A DNA stretch of 32,773 bases. Source: an uncultured marine group III euryarchaeote. Lineage in GTDB: Archaea > Thermoplasmatota > Poseidoniia > MGIII > CG-Epi1. Below are positions 16,293 through 23,812 of this stretch, piece by piece (positions within the stretch are counted from its first letter, which is position 1; the number at the start of each line of letters is the position of its first letter). The DNA lies in NCBI GenBank assembly GCA_902627615.1, contig CACOJW010000005.1:1-32773 (forward strand). The letters run 5' to 3'. Both the position numbers and the translations under genes were made by a program. The notes below the pieces were generated by a model, which worked only from the letters and a program-made list of their open reading frames with translations, was not told where the DNA came from and did no database searches.

Positions 16293-17438
16293 TTGATAAA
16301 GATAAAATACGACCGTAAAAATCCGTTTATGGCAACAGTAACGAATTCTTACTGTATCTCTGAAGGTTCGAACAAAGAAACAAATCATTATGTAATTTCT
16401 TTAAGAGGAAGTGGCATAAGATACAAGCCGGGTGATTCATTGGGTTTTTATCCAATAAATAATTTAGAATTAGTAAAACAAACCATTAGAAAAATAAAAG
16501 CTAAAAGAAAAGATATGGTGGAAACTTCAGAAACTGGCGAAATAACTCTTGAAAATGCACTACTTAATCGTTTCATTATTAATAGAGCAGGAAAGAAATT
16601 TTTAGTCGCTGTTGCTGAAAAACTAACAAACAAAAAATTAAGAAAAGAAGTTCAAGAAATTTTAGATGACAAAGATAAAACTGAAAAGTATCTTTTCACA
16701 AGAGACTACATTGACATACTAGACGAATATTATGTAAGATTTAGCCCTCAAGAGTTCATTGACAATCTAGCACCGATAAGTCCCCGTTTGTATTCGATTA
16801 GCTCATCACCTAAAGCCCACCCTGGTGAAGTTCACTTAACGGTTGCTATTGTAAAATACAATAATTTTGAAAGGGATCGATATGGACTAGCAACTGGTGA
16901 CTTGGCTACCCGTATAGAGGTAAATAAAACAAAGATTCCCGTGTATATTTCTCAAACCAGAGATTTCGTAGTTCCAGAAGATAAGTCAACAGATATAATA
17001 ATGGTTGGACCTGGAACAGGAATTGCGCCATTTAGAGCTTTTTTAGAACATAGAAGGGCTACAAAAGCTTCCGGTAAAAATTGGCTTTTCTTTGGAGAAG
17101 TTCATGAAAAATCAACATTCTTCTACAAAGATGAATGGATGGAATACATGAAAGAGGGATATTTACATAATTTGACTACTGCTTTCTCGAGAGATCAAGA
17201 AAAAAAGATATATGTCCAAAACAGACTTTTAAGCAATGGAAAAGAAATATGGAATTGGCTACAAAATGGTGCATATTTCTATATATGTGGTGATAAACAA
17301 TACATGGCAAAAGATGTTCATAAAGCACTAATAAGTATCGCGGAAGAACATGGTAAGATGAACAGAGAAGACGCTGAACACTATATTAATCAAACCTTAA
17401 TGAAAGAAGAGCATCGCTACCTAAGAGACGTTTATTAA
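16293..17438 (+). CDS. CysJ-like NADPH/FAD oxidoreductase lacking the flavodoxin domain
   Basis: The 381-residue protein matches the FAD plus NADPH half of sulfite reductase flavoprotein/cytochrome P450 reductase. Y-D-R-K-N-P-F at 6-12 is the usual opening of the domain and supports the TTG start. The other motifs are K-P-G-D-S-L-G at 45-51, the FAD motif P-R-L-Y-S-I-S-S at 164-171, and G-L-A-T-G-D-L-A at 198-205. Next come the pyridine-nucleotide motif G-P-G-T-G-I-A-P-F-R at 239-248, F-S-R-D-Q-E-K-K-I-Y-V-Q at 298-309, Y-I-C-G-D at 330-334 and the terminal R-Y-L-R-D-V-Y with the FAD-stacking tyrosine. The N-terminal FMN/flavodoxin domain of full CysJ is absent, and no haem partner is nearby. 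The electron acceptor is therefore unknown. It probably shares a transcript with rpl15e. Confidence 0.9.
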   Translation: MIKIKYDRKNPFMATVTNSYCISEGSNKETNHYVISLRGSGIRYKPGDSLGFYPINNLELVKQTIRKIKAKRKDMVETSETGEITLENALLNRFIINRAGKKFLVAVAEKLTNKKLRKEVQEILDDKDKTEKYLFTRDYIDILDEYYVRFSPQEFIDNLAPISPRLYSISSSPKAHPGEVHLTVAIVKYNNFERDRYGLATGDLATRIEVNKTKIPVYISQTRDFVVPEDKSTDIIMVGPGTGIAPFRAFLEHRRATKASGKNWLFFGEVHEKSTFFYKDEWMEYMKEGYLHNLTTAFSRDQEKKIYVQNRLLSNGKEIWNWLQNGAYFYICGDKQYMAKDVHKALISIAEEHGKMNREDAEHYINQTLMKEEHRYLRDVY

Positions 17439-17461
17439 ATCTAAATTGAAACGAAATATTA

Positions 17462-20017
17462 CTAATTCTTCTTCTTTCCACCCTGTTGGATTATTTCGCC
17501 AGTTTGTGAATCATAAGTATTACCAGTTACTGGATCATATCTGAATCCTGATTGCGTACTTTTAATTTGCTCGTTAGAAACACTTCCTGTATCATACTCA
17601 TCAAAATAGTCCCCGCCATCACCTAGTCGGTTATAGGCAAACATACCAATGCCTGCAAGAGATAAAACAGCTAATGGAATCCAAATCAATGGTTGGCTTA
17701 CCAAGGAATCTTCTTCTTCCTCCTCAGGCTCAATAATCTCAGTGACCGGTTCTTTGATTACTGTAACTTGAGCTGAGGCCTTGTTATCAAGCTCATTAAA
17801 TTCATCAACAATGTCATCCGGATCAACTATTGCTTCGATATAGTAATCACCAGGTTCTAATGGTGTCCAATAAAACTTCCGTACTTCTTCCCCATTTACC
17901 CTTCCCAAAGGTTTAGTTTGGTAAATATCAACTAATTGCCCATCAATAAACAACGATATTTCAGCTCCGATACATTCTGAGGAATTATCAAAAGTAGTAC
18001 CTAAAGGACATTCACAGCAAATTTCAGGGCCAAAATTCAATGCGCTCACTGCTATCTCAAGAGTATCGTTCAAATAAATCTGGGAAGGAAGATATTGCAT
18101 TTCCACAGATAATTGAAAATTACGTGGTTTAACATTAATAGATAAATTCAATTTATTATCTGTTAAATTTAAATCTTCAAAATCACTATCTGTTATTTGA
18201 GCTTCAATAGTAATATTGCGTATCCCTTCTAATGTAGTAGTTCTCCAAAATACCGTCACAAACCTTGTCTCTTCATATGCCAAATTTTCCTGAGGGATAT
18301 TGTAAACAGCATTGCCTTCAAAGTCGTATGTTTGAACTTCAGGTGATGTTGAATTATCGATGTAAACTAGTAATACGAATGAAGGGATTTGAGCCAGGTT
18401 ATTCTGTATTTGAACAACCATTTCAACATTGTCACCTTTGAATATAGTATCAACTGAATCAACAGAAACCAACGTAAGGTCATACTCTGGAGCTGCCACG
18501 TTGATTAAGACTGAATTAACGTTGTTTGAATCATCCAACTCATCAATTTCTTTAGCAAAGTCTGCGTGACCTGCCACACTAGGCTGTTGCTCGTTCCATG
18601 TATATTCTCCAGTTATATTGTAAAATTCTCCCTCGACAAGACTTATCGTCCATGAATCTATTACTTCACCATCGATTCTCAAATCTATTGGACAATTGGA
18701 GATATCGTCTGCTCCCTTATTAAAAAGAGTTATAACAATATCAGAAGGCATACCTCTGACTGCCTGATCGACCACAAAGATATCATAAACTGCAATATCT
18801 GGCTTGGATTCCAAAACAACTAACTCAAAAGTAAAGTTATTGTCATCTTCATACCATTCTTCAATTTCATTCAACGGGTCTATTCTGACAATAATGGTAT
18901 GGTTGCCAATAAAATCGGTACCTGAAGAAGAATCCCAAGTAATAGTAGCGGGTGAAGTACCTGAAACAATTTCCTCTCCACGCCTAGTAGCATTAGTAAT
19001 GTCTGAAATCGTACTATAACCAATAAGTGATTCAGAGCCACCCTCCGGGAGATCATAGAATCCTACTCGAACATCACTCGCAGATACAACGTAGTCATCA
19101 TTAAAAATATGTACTGTTAAATCGACAGAATGCTTATCATATATTTCTTCTAGCCAATAGTCGTTTGGACTAACACTGATATTTCTTGATTCATCTAAAG
19201 TTAATTCAGGAGTATGCGCACGAACAGTAAGCGTAGAAGAAAATGTATTATCATCTTCCTCAAATTCATCTACTCCGCCGTTGGAATCTAAGACAATAGT
19301 GATGGTATACTCACCAATATCATCTGGTTGCCACGTTATATTGTATTGAGCAGATTCGCCTGGGCCTATTATTGTCCTAACTTGCGGATTGGCAATCGAA
19401 CTTGTTTGTCCATCCAAAGTTTGTCTAAAGTCTATGTAGAAATTAGTGCAATCGTCTCTTCCATCATTATCATAAAGCACAAGAATGTCAACGGAATCGC
19501 CTTCAGCAGGAGCCTCTGGTGTAAACATAATATTAACTTCTGCTGGTAACGGCCTAAGATTGGCTAAAGGTTCTTGATGTATGGTAAATTCGTGAACAAT
19601 TTTATTGTTATCTTCATTAGTTTCTACGATATCATCATCATAGTCTGCAGAAATGGTGAACACTCTATCTCCAATTCCACTACATAAATCCGGTGCACAG
19701 TCGAAATCAATTATAGCAACTCTCTCATCACCGATGATTGCCTCTGTTGTCTCGAAAATGACTTGACATTCATCATTAGATTCGCACTCTGAAGAACTAT
19801 TCCAAACGATAATCTTTACATTCTCTGCAGGCAAATTGCCATTATTGATAACCTCAAAGTAAACTTCTAAACTTTCTCCTTGGACTGGATAGTCTGGCGC
19901 AAAGGTAAAATTCACAGGCTCCAGATCAACATCGGCCTCAGCCTGACTAGTAAAGAAAAGCATTATAACAAAAATGCTGAAAAAAGCGCCAAGTGCTGCA
20001 TTTAATCCTCGCGACAT
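17462..20017 (-). CDS. Secreted, membrane-anchored CARDB-repeat protein
   Basis: The product has 851 residues. A hydrophobic signal sequence covers about 6-28. It is followed by about six CARDB-type beta-sandwich modules of 105-120 residues, each with an N-x-G-N or N-x-G-x-D turn and an ending like D-P-x-x-x-I-x-E-x-x-E-x-D-N-N. These modules occur in archaeal and bacterial surface adhesins. An acidic stretch (E-P-E-E-E-E-E) precedes a transmembrane helix at about 773-795. The cytoplasmic tail of about 55 residues ends with a tandem Y-D-P-V-T-G / Y-D-S-Q-T-G motif and a lysine-rich end. It probably projects from the cell surface. It is convergent with the flavin reductase and divergent from purB. 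Confidence 0.87.
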   Translation of the reverse strand: MSRGLNAALGAFFSIFVIMLFFTSQAEADVDLEPVNFTFAPDYPVQGESLEVYFEVINNGNLPAENVKIIVWNSSSECESNDECQVIFETTEAIIGDERVAIIDFDCAPDLCSGIGDRVFTISADYDDDIVETNEDNNKIVHEFTIHQEPLANLRPLPAEVNIMFTPEAPAEGDSVDILVLYDNDGRDDCTNFYIDFRQTLDGQTSSIANPQVRTIIGPGESAQYNITWQPDDIGEYTITIVLDSNGGVDEFEEDDNTFSSTLTVRAHTPELTLDESRNISVSPNDYWLEEIYDKHSVDLTVHIFNDDYVVSASDVRVGFYDLPEGGSESLIGYSTISDITNATRRGEEIVSGTSPATITWDSSSGTDFIGNHTIIVRIDPLNEIEEWYEDDNNFTFELVVLESKPDIAVYDIFVVDQAVRGMPSDIVITLFNKGADDISNCPIDLRIDGEVIDSWTISLVEGEFYNITGEYTWNEQQPSVAGHADFAKEIDELDDSNNVNSVLINVAAPEYDLTLVSVDSVDTIFKGDNVEMVVQIQNNLAQIPSFVLLVYIDNSTSPEVQTYDFEGNAVYNIPQENLAYEETRFVTVFWRTTTLEGIRNITIEAQITDSDFEDLNLTDNKLNLSINVKPRNFQLSVEMQYLPSQIYLNDTLEIAVSALNFGPEICCECPLGTTFDNSSECIGAEISLFIDGQLVDIYQTKPLGRVNGEEVRKFYWTPLEPGDYYIEAIVDPDDIVDEFNELDNKASAQVTVIKEPVTEIIEPEEEEEDSLVSQPLIWIPLAVLSLAGIGMFAYNRLGDGGDYFDEYDTGSVSNEQIKSTQSGFRYDPVTGNTYDSQTGEIIQQGGKKKN

Positions 20018-20040
20018 ATTAAAGGGTCATAGTGTTACTA

Positions 20041-20050
20041 CATAAAAGTA
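20041..20050 (-). promoter_or_regulatory. TATA-like box for the CARDB gene
   Basis: Minus-strand TACTTTTATG, centred about 28 nt before the ATG at 20017, fits an archaeal TATA element and a leaderless transcript. Confidence 0.35.
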
Positions 20051-20080
20051 ACTTGTTGCTGCCCAAATCAAAACATAGAG

Positions 20081-20087
20081 TTTATAT
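20081..20087 (+). promoter_or_regulatory. TATA-like box for purB, fixing its start
   Basis: TTTATAT is centred 24 nt upstream of the ATG at 20108. An upstream in-frame TTG (20087) would sit inside the box, so the ATG at 20108 is the better start and the mRNA is probably leaderless. Confidence 0.5.
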
Positions 20088-20107
20088 TGGCTAGTTTTTG
20101 CGAACGC

Positions 20108-21439
20108 ATGGACCCAGTAAGTGTGCTCGACTACCGATACGGAACCGAAGAAATGAGGGCTGTATTTCGAGCTAACTCGTATTTACAAGCTTTATTAACT
20201 GTGGAGGCAACTCTCGCAGAAGTTCAAGAAGAAAAAAAAATCATACCAGAAGGAAATGCTGATAAAATTCGTAAAGGGATGCCTAAAGTTAAAAGGGAAA
20301 GAGTAGAAGAAATAGAGTCCCAAATTAATCACGATGTTATGGCTGTTGTAAAGGCGCTTGAAGAGCAATCTGGTGAATCTGGAAAATGGATACATTTTGG
20401 AGCCACAAGCTACGATATAGTAGATACGGCTAGAGCACTCCAGCATAAAGATGCCGTTAACCTTATTGAGAAGGCAATCGAAGGTTTGCTAAAGTCATTA
20501 GCTAACTTATCTAGGAAACACAAAAAAACTGTAATGCTAGGTAGAACACATGGGCAATGGGCTACACCAATCACTTTTGGATTGAAAATGGCTGTTTTCA
20601 CTGCTGAACTTAACAGACATAAAGAAAGATTAAATGAATTAAAACCAAGAATTCTCACAGGGAAATTTCTGGGTGCCGTAGGATCTGGAGCTGCGATGGC
20701 ACCTCATACATTGGAGGTTCAAAAAGAAATATGCAAAAAATTGGGATTGAACGAGCCTTTAGCAACTACTCAGATTCTAGGACGTGATAGAATTGCTGAG
20801 CTAATCGCTTGGGGTTCTAATCTTGCTGTAAGTTTAGAGAAATTTACCACAGAGGTTAGAAATCTCCAGAGAAGCGATATAGGAGAAGTAGCTGAAGCAT
20901 TTGATCGGAAAAAACAAGTTGGATCTTCGACCATGGCGCAAAAAAAGAATCCTATAACCTCAGAAAACATAGGCGGGTTAGCACGTGTTGTGAGATCAAT
21001 GCTTTACACATCATATGAAAATAATTTACAATGGCATGAAAGAGATCTAGCCAATTCGAGTGCTGAAAGAATTATCTTACCTCAATTTTACATCCTGCTG
21101 GAATATATTTTAATTAAATCTACGAACGTATTTTCAAATTTATATGTTAATGAAGAAAGGATGAGACAAAACTTGGAAAATACTGGTGGGTTGCCAATGG
21201 CCGAGGCATTTGTTATATCACTAGGTAAAACCAAACTAGGAAGACAAGAGGCTCACGAACTAGTAAGGACTATAACAATGGATGCAGAAAAGAAACAGCT
21301 GACTTTTTCTGAGGCTATAAGAAAGAATCAAATCGTGAAGGAATATATCGATGACACTGAAATTGAAAAGTGTTTGGTGCCAGACAATTACACTGGCCAT
21401 TCTGAAGAAATAATAAACAAAGTATTAGATTCACTATAA
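20108..21439 (+). CDS. purB: Adenylosuccinate lyase
   Basis: This enzyme cleaves fumarate from SAICAR and from adenylosuccinate in purine synthesis and is a homotetramer of the fumarase/aspartase superfamily. The product has 443 residues from ATG 20108; the next residues D-P-V-S-V-L-D-Y-R-Y-G match the normal N terminus. The signature G-S-S-T-M-A-Q-K-K-N-P begins at residue 272. Substrate residues in H-F-G-A-T-S-Y-D-I-V-D-T and the catalytic-histidine region G-R-T-H-G-Q-W-A-T-P are intact. Its stop overlaps the next start as TAATG, coupling it to a THUMP protein. Confidence 0.96.
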   Translation: MDPVSVLDYRYGTEEMRAVFRANSYLQALLTVEATLAEVQEEKKIIPEGNADKIRKGMPKVKRERVEEIESQINHDVMAVVKALEEQSGESGKWIHFGATSYDIVDTARALQHKDAVNLIEKAIEGLLKSLANLSRKHKKTVMLGRTHGQWATPITFGLKMAVFTAELNRHKERLNELKPRILTGKFLGAVGSGAAMAPHTLEVQKEICKKLGLNEPLATTQILGRDRIAELIAWGSNLAVSLEKFTTEVRNLQRSDIGEVAEAFDRKKQVGSSTMAQKKNPITSENIGGLARVVRSMLYTSYENNLQWHERDLANSSAERIILPQFYILLEYILIKSTNVFSNLYVNEERMRQNLENTGGLPMAEAFVISLGKTKLGRQEAHELVRTITMDAEKKQLTFSEAIRKNQIVKEYIDDTEIEKCLVPDNYTGHSEEIINKVLDSL

Positions 21440-21873
21440 TGTATAAATTTGCTTTGAAAAATGTTCAAAAAAAAGACCAAATTAAAATTGGTGACAGTAT
21501 TATTCTTAGACTCTTTGAAAAAGACATCATTGCAAAATACCAAACCTTCGGAAATTACCTCTTTTTAGAAAGCAGCAAAGACATCAGTAATGAACTAAAT
21601 AACTCACAAACATTTAGAGCTCTCCTAGTAAGTAGTAACGTAAATGACATTTTTAATTCAATTAAAAAACTAATAATTCAGCTAAAAGAACCTAAATCAT
21701 TTGCAATAAAAGTTAATAGAAAAGGAGACCATCCTTACACATCAACTGAATTAGCTCGGAATGTAGCTAGTGCTGTGTTTGAAAAATGGCCAGATATTAA
21801 AGTAAATTTGAAAAAACCAATACTTGAAATAAACGTTGAAATTATTAATAATCGTTGCATTGTATACTACTAA
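21439..21873 (+). CDS. Stand-alone THUMP-domain RNA-binding protein
   Basis: The protein has 144 residues. The C-terminal half is a THUMP domain: F-A-I-K-V-N-R-K-G-D-H-P-Y-T-S at about 94-108, E-L-A-R-N-V-A-S-A-V, then the K-V-N-L-K-K-P-I-L-E-I-N-V-E-I strand pair. THUMP domains bind the acceptor end of tRNA and are usually fused to a modification enzyme (ThiI, Trm11/Trm14, PUS10). Here no catalytic domain follows. The closest stand-alone type is the TAN1/COG1818 group, whose eukaryotic member assists tRNA cytidine acetylation; that match is tentative. It overlaps purB by 1 nt and is followed 4 nt later by panE. Confidence 0.8.
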   Translation: MYKFALKNVQKKDQIKIGDSIILRLFEKDIIAKYQTFGNYLFLESSKDISNELNNSQTFRALLVSSNVNDIFNSIKKLIIQLKEPKSFAIKVNRKGDHPYTSTELARNVASAVFEKWPDIKVNLKKPILEINVEIINNRCIVYY

Positions 21874-21877
21874 ATCA

Positions 21878-22765
21878 ATGAATATCAACATTATTGGAGC
21901 TGGGGCGCTAGGCAACTTACTTGCAACAAAATTATCAAAACGGCATAAAGTAAAATTGACAGTGAAAACAGTCCACAACGATTTAATTAAAAACCAAGAG
22001 ATACTATTTCGAGATACTAAAGGAATCATTACCAAAACTGATATAAAAATAAACACTAATATAGATGAATGCGATTTAATTATATTGTGTGTAAAGAGTT
22101 ATGACGCACAAAAAGTAATAGAAAAATTAACCGATTTAGAAACCCCACTGCTGCTGTGCCAAAATGGCCTAAAGACTATGAATTACGCATTGGACAAAAT
22201 TGATAGAAAAAGATTGTCTTATCTTGTAACTGGGAACGGCATTTCCAAAATAAAAGCCGGAATTTCTGAACATAAGGGTCTTGGATTTACTTACATAGGA
22301 ACTTTATCAAAATCAAAGTCAGTAATATTAAAAAATCTCTCTGAGACCCTGAAACAAGAAAATATGGATTGTAGTATTGTTGATAATATTGAAGATTATA
22401 TCTGGCTGAAAACAGTAATAAACAGCGCAATTAATCCCATAGCTGCACTGGCTGAAGTCAAAAATGGCCATCTAAAAAATCCCGAGCTTAATGAAGAACT
22501 AATGAATTTGTGCAACGAAAGTAGTACAATTGCTAAATTTAATGGAATCAAATTACCGTTGGATCCTTGGGAGGAAATAAATAAAATAATTGATAAAACC
22601 TCAGATAATAAATGCAGCATGCTGCAAGACTTAGAAAATAATCAAGAAACTGAGATAGACGCAATTAATGGAGAATTAGTCAGAATCGCTAGAAAACTAT
22701 TTGTAAAATGTAACTATAACAAGCAAGTAGTATCTGAAATTAGTAAAATCTCAATCAATACCTAA
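21878..22765 (+). CDS. panE: 2-dehydropantoate 2-reductase (ketopantoate reductase)
   Basis: This enzyme reduces ketopantoate to pantoate with NAD(P)H for coenzyme A synthesis. The product has 295 residues from ATG 21878. That start places the Rossmann motif G-A-G-A-L-G at 7-12, as in the family; an earlier in-frame TTG lies inside the previous gene. Other family marks are C-V-K-S-Y-D in the nucleotide domain, L-C-Q-N-G-L, the catalytic-lysine stretch I-W-L-K-T-V-I-N-S-A-I-N-P at the domain boundary, and S-S-T/M-L-Q-D type residues in the C-terminal domain, with E-I-D-A-I-N-G-E. It ends convergently with gap, overlapping it by 15 nt. Confidence 0.93.
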   Translation: MNINIIGAGALGNLLATKLSKRHKVKLTVKTVHNDLIKNQEILFRDTKGIITKTDIKINTNIDECDLIILCVKSYDAQKVIEKLTDLETPLLLCQNGLKTMNYALDKIDRKRLSYLVTGNGISKIKAGISEHKGLGFTYIGTLSKSKSVILKNLSETLKQENMDCSIVDNIEDYIWLKTVINSAINPIAALAEVKNGHLKNPELNEELMNLCNESSTIAKFNGIKLPLDPWEEINKIIDKTSDNKCSMLQDLENNQETEIDAINGELVRIARKLFVKCNYNKQVVSEISKISINT

Positions 22766-23785
22766 TGCCTTATTTGTCTTCAAAATAGAAGCCATATTAT
22801 CCGATTCCAAATTAAACATGGCCCTTATAGCGTCTATATTTTCAGGTATTACATCTGATTCTTGATGTATGGCCTGGTAATAATATAGTTTCTTTCCAAA
22901 TGCGTGTACTCCGTCTTTCCACACTGCAATCTGATTCAAATCACCTCTTGTGTATAAGGCATCACGAGCTAGTTCCATTATCTCAGCAGTACCTGGCAAA
23001 TTACGTATTTTATCTCCATCTTTATTCAGGAAACCTTCAACCAAATTTACACGAGGAGTCGATTCCCACATACCCAATATTTCATCAACATTAGGCTCAC
23101 TATCTAATTCAGCAATTATACAATGCACATGCATAATCGTTGTAGGCACTTTAACAGCCATTGTTTGAATATTAATTCCATGCATTATAGTTTGGACATC
23201 TGGTCCATGGTGACTTGGTACGGAAAGCACAGGTTCTATAGAGTTTAGAGGTCCCCTGTCACTATCTTTTGGATCACCGCTCCTCCTAACCATGACTGCT
23301 TGAACATTATCTATCCCGTATTTTTGCCTAAGTGGATATAAGGTCCTGCCAAGACCGGTGGTATTACAAGATACAACTCGGACAAAATCCGCATTTATAG
23401 AAGATGAATAGTTAGTTAAAGCATTAAAACTGACTCCAATAGGTGCATGTTTTTCTCCCCCTTGCCAAATGGCTTTAGTACCTGCTTTCCGATACATGTC
23501 CATATTATTTACACCTAATTTACCTGGCGTACAGTCAATAATTACATCTGCTATTTCAACAAGATCCTCTGTGACACCTGAAACTTTAACTCCCATTTCC
23601 TCAAAAAAATCTACCTTTGATTTAGTAGAGGCGAAAACAGGAAAACCAGCATCCAAAGCTCCTCTAAGCTCATACGTTGGTTTAGTCTTAACAACTCCAA
23701 CAATTTCCATATCATCTTGAAGAGTTACAGCTTCTGCAACACGCTTTCCAATCGTACCATAACCGTTGATACCAACCTTAATCAT
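22751..23785 (-). CDS. gap: Archaeal-type glyceraldehyde-3-phosphate dehydrogenase (phosphorylating)
   Basis: This 344-residue cytosolic enzyme interconverts glyceraldehyde 3-phosphate and 1,3-bisphosphoglycerate. It belongs to the archaeal class, not the bacterial one. It has G-Y-G-T-I-G-K-R at 8-15, an N-terminal Rossmann fold, the D-C-T-P-G region at 84-88 and the catalytic cysteine in V-V-S-C140-N-T-T-G-L. The C-terminal barrel has H-V-H-C and Y-Y-Q-A-I-H-Q-E-S-D-V-I-P-E-N. The length is the usual one for archaeal GAPDH. Its ATG is 27 nt downstream of the nuclease-like gene's stop. A TATA-like TTAAATAG lies about 22 nt before the start, overlapping the end of the upstream gene, so it may have its own promoter. 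Confidence 0.96.
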   Translation of the reverse strand: MIKVGINGYGTIGKRVAEAVTLQDDMEIVGVVKTKPTYELRGALDAGFPVFASTKSKVDFFEEMGVKVSGVTEDLVEIADVIIDCTPGKLGVNNMDMYRKAGTKAIWQGGEKHAPIGVSFNALTNYSSSINADFVRVVSCNTTGLGRTLYPLRQKYGIDNVQAVMVRRSGDPKDSDRGPLNSIEPVLSVPSHHGPDVQTIMHGINIQTMAVKVPTTIMHVHCIIAELDSEPNVDEILGMWESTPRVNLVEGFLNKDGDKIRNLPGTAEIMELARDALYTRGDLNQIAVWKDGVHAFGKKLYYYQAIHQESDVIPENIDAIRAMFNLESDNMASILKTNKALGID

Positions 23786-23812
23786 ATTACTTTATTTGAT
23801 AGTCCTATTTAA

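Noticed and set aside
20087..20107. TTG start for purB
   Set aside because: The TTG overlaps the TATA-like box, and homologue-like sequence begins right after ATG 20108.
21836..21877. Upstream TTG start for panE
   Set aside because: It lies inside the THUMP gene and would put 14 extra residues before the Rossmann strand, which should begin at the N terminus.
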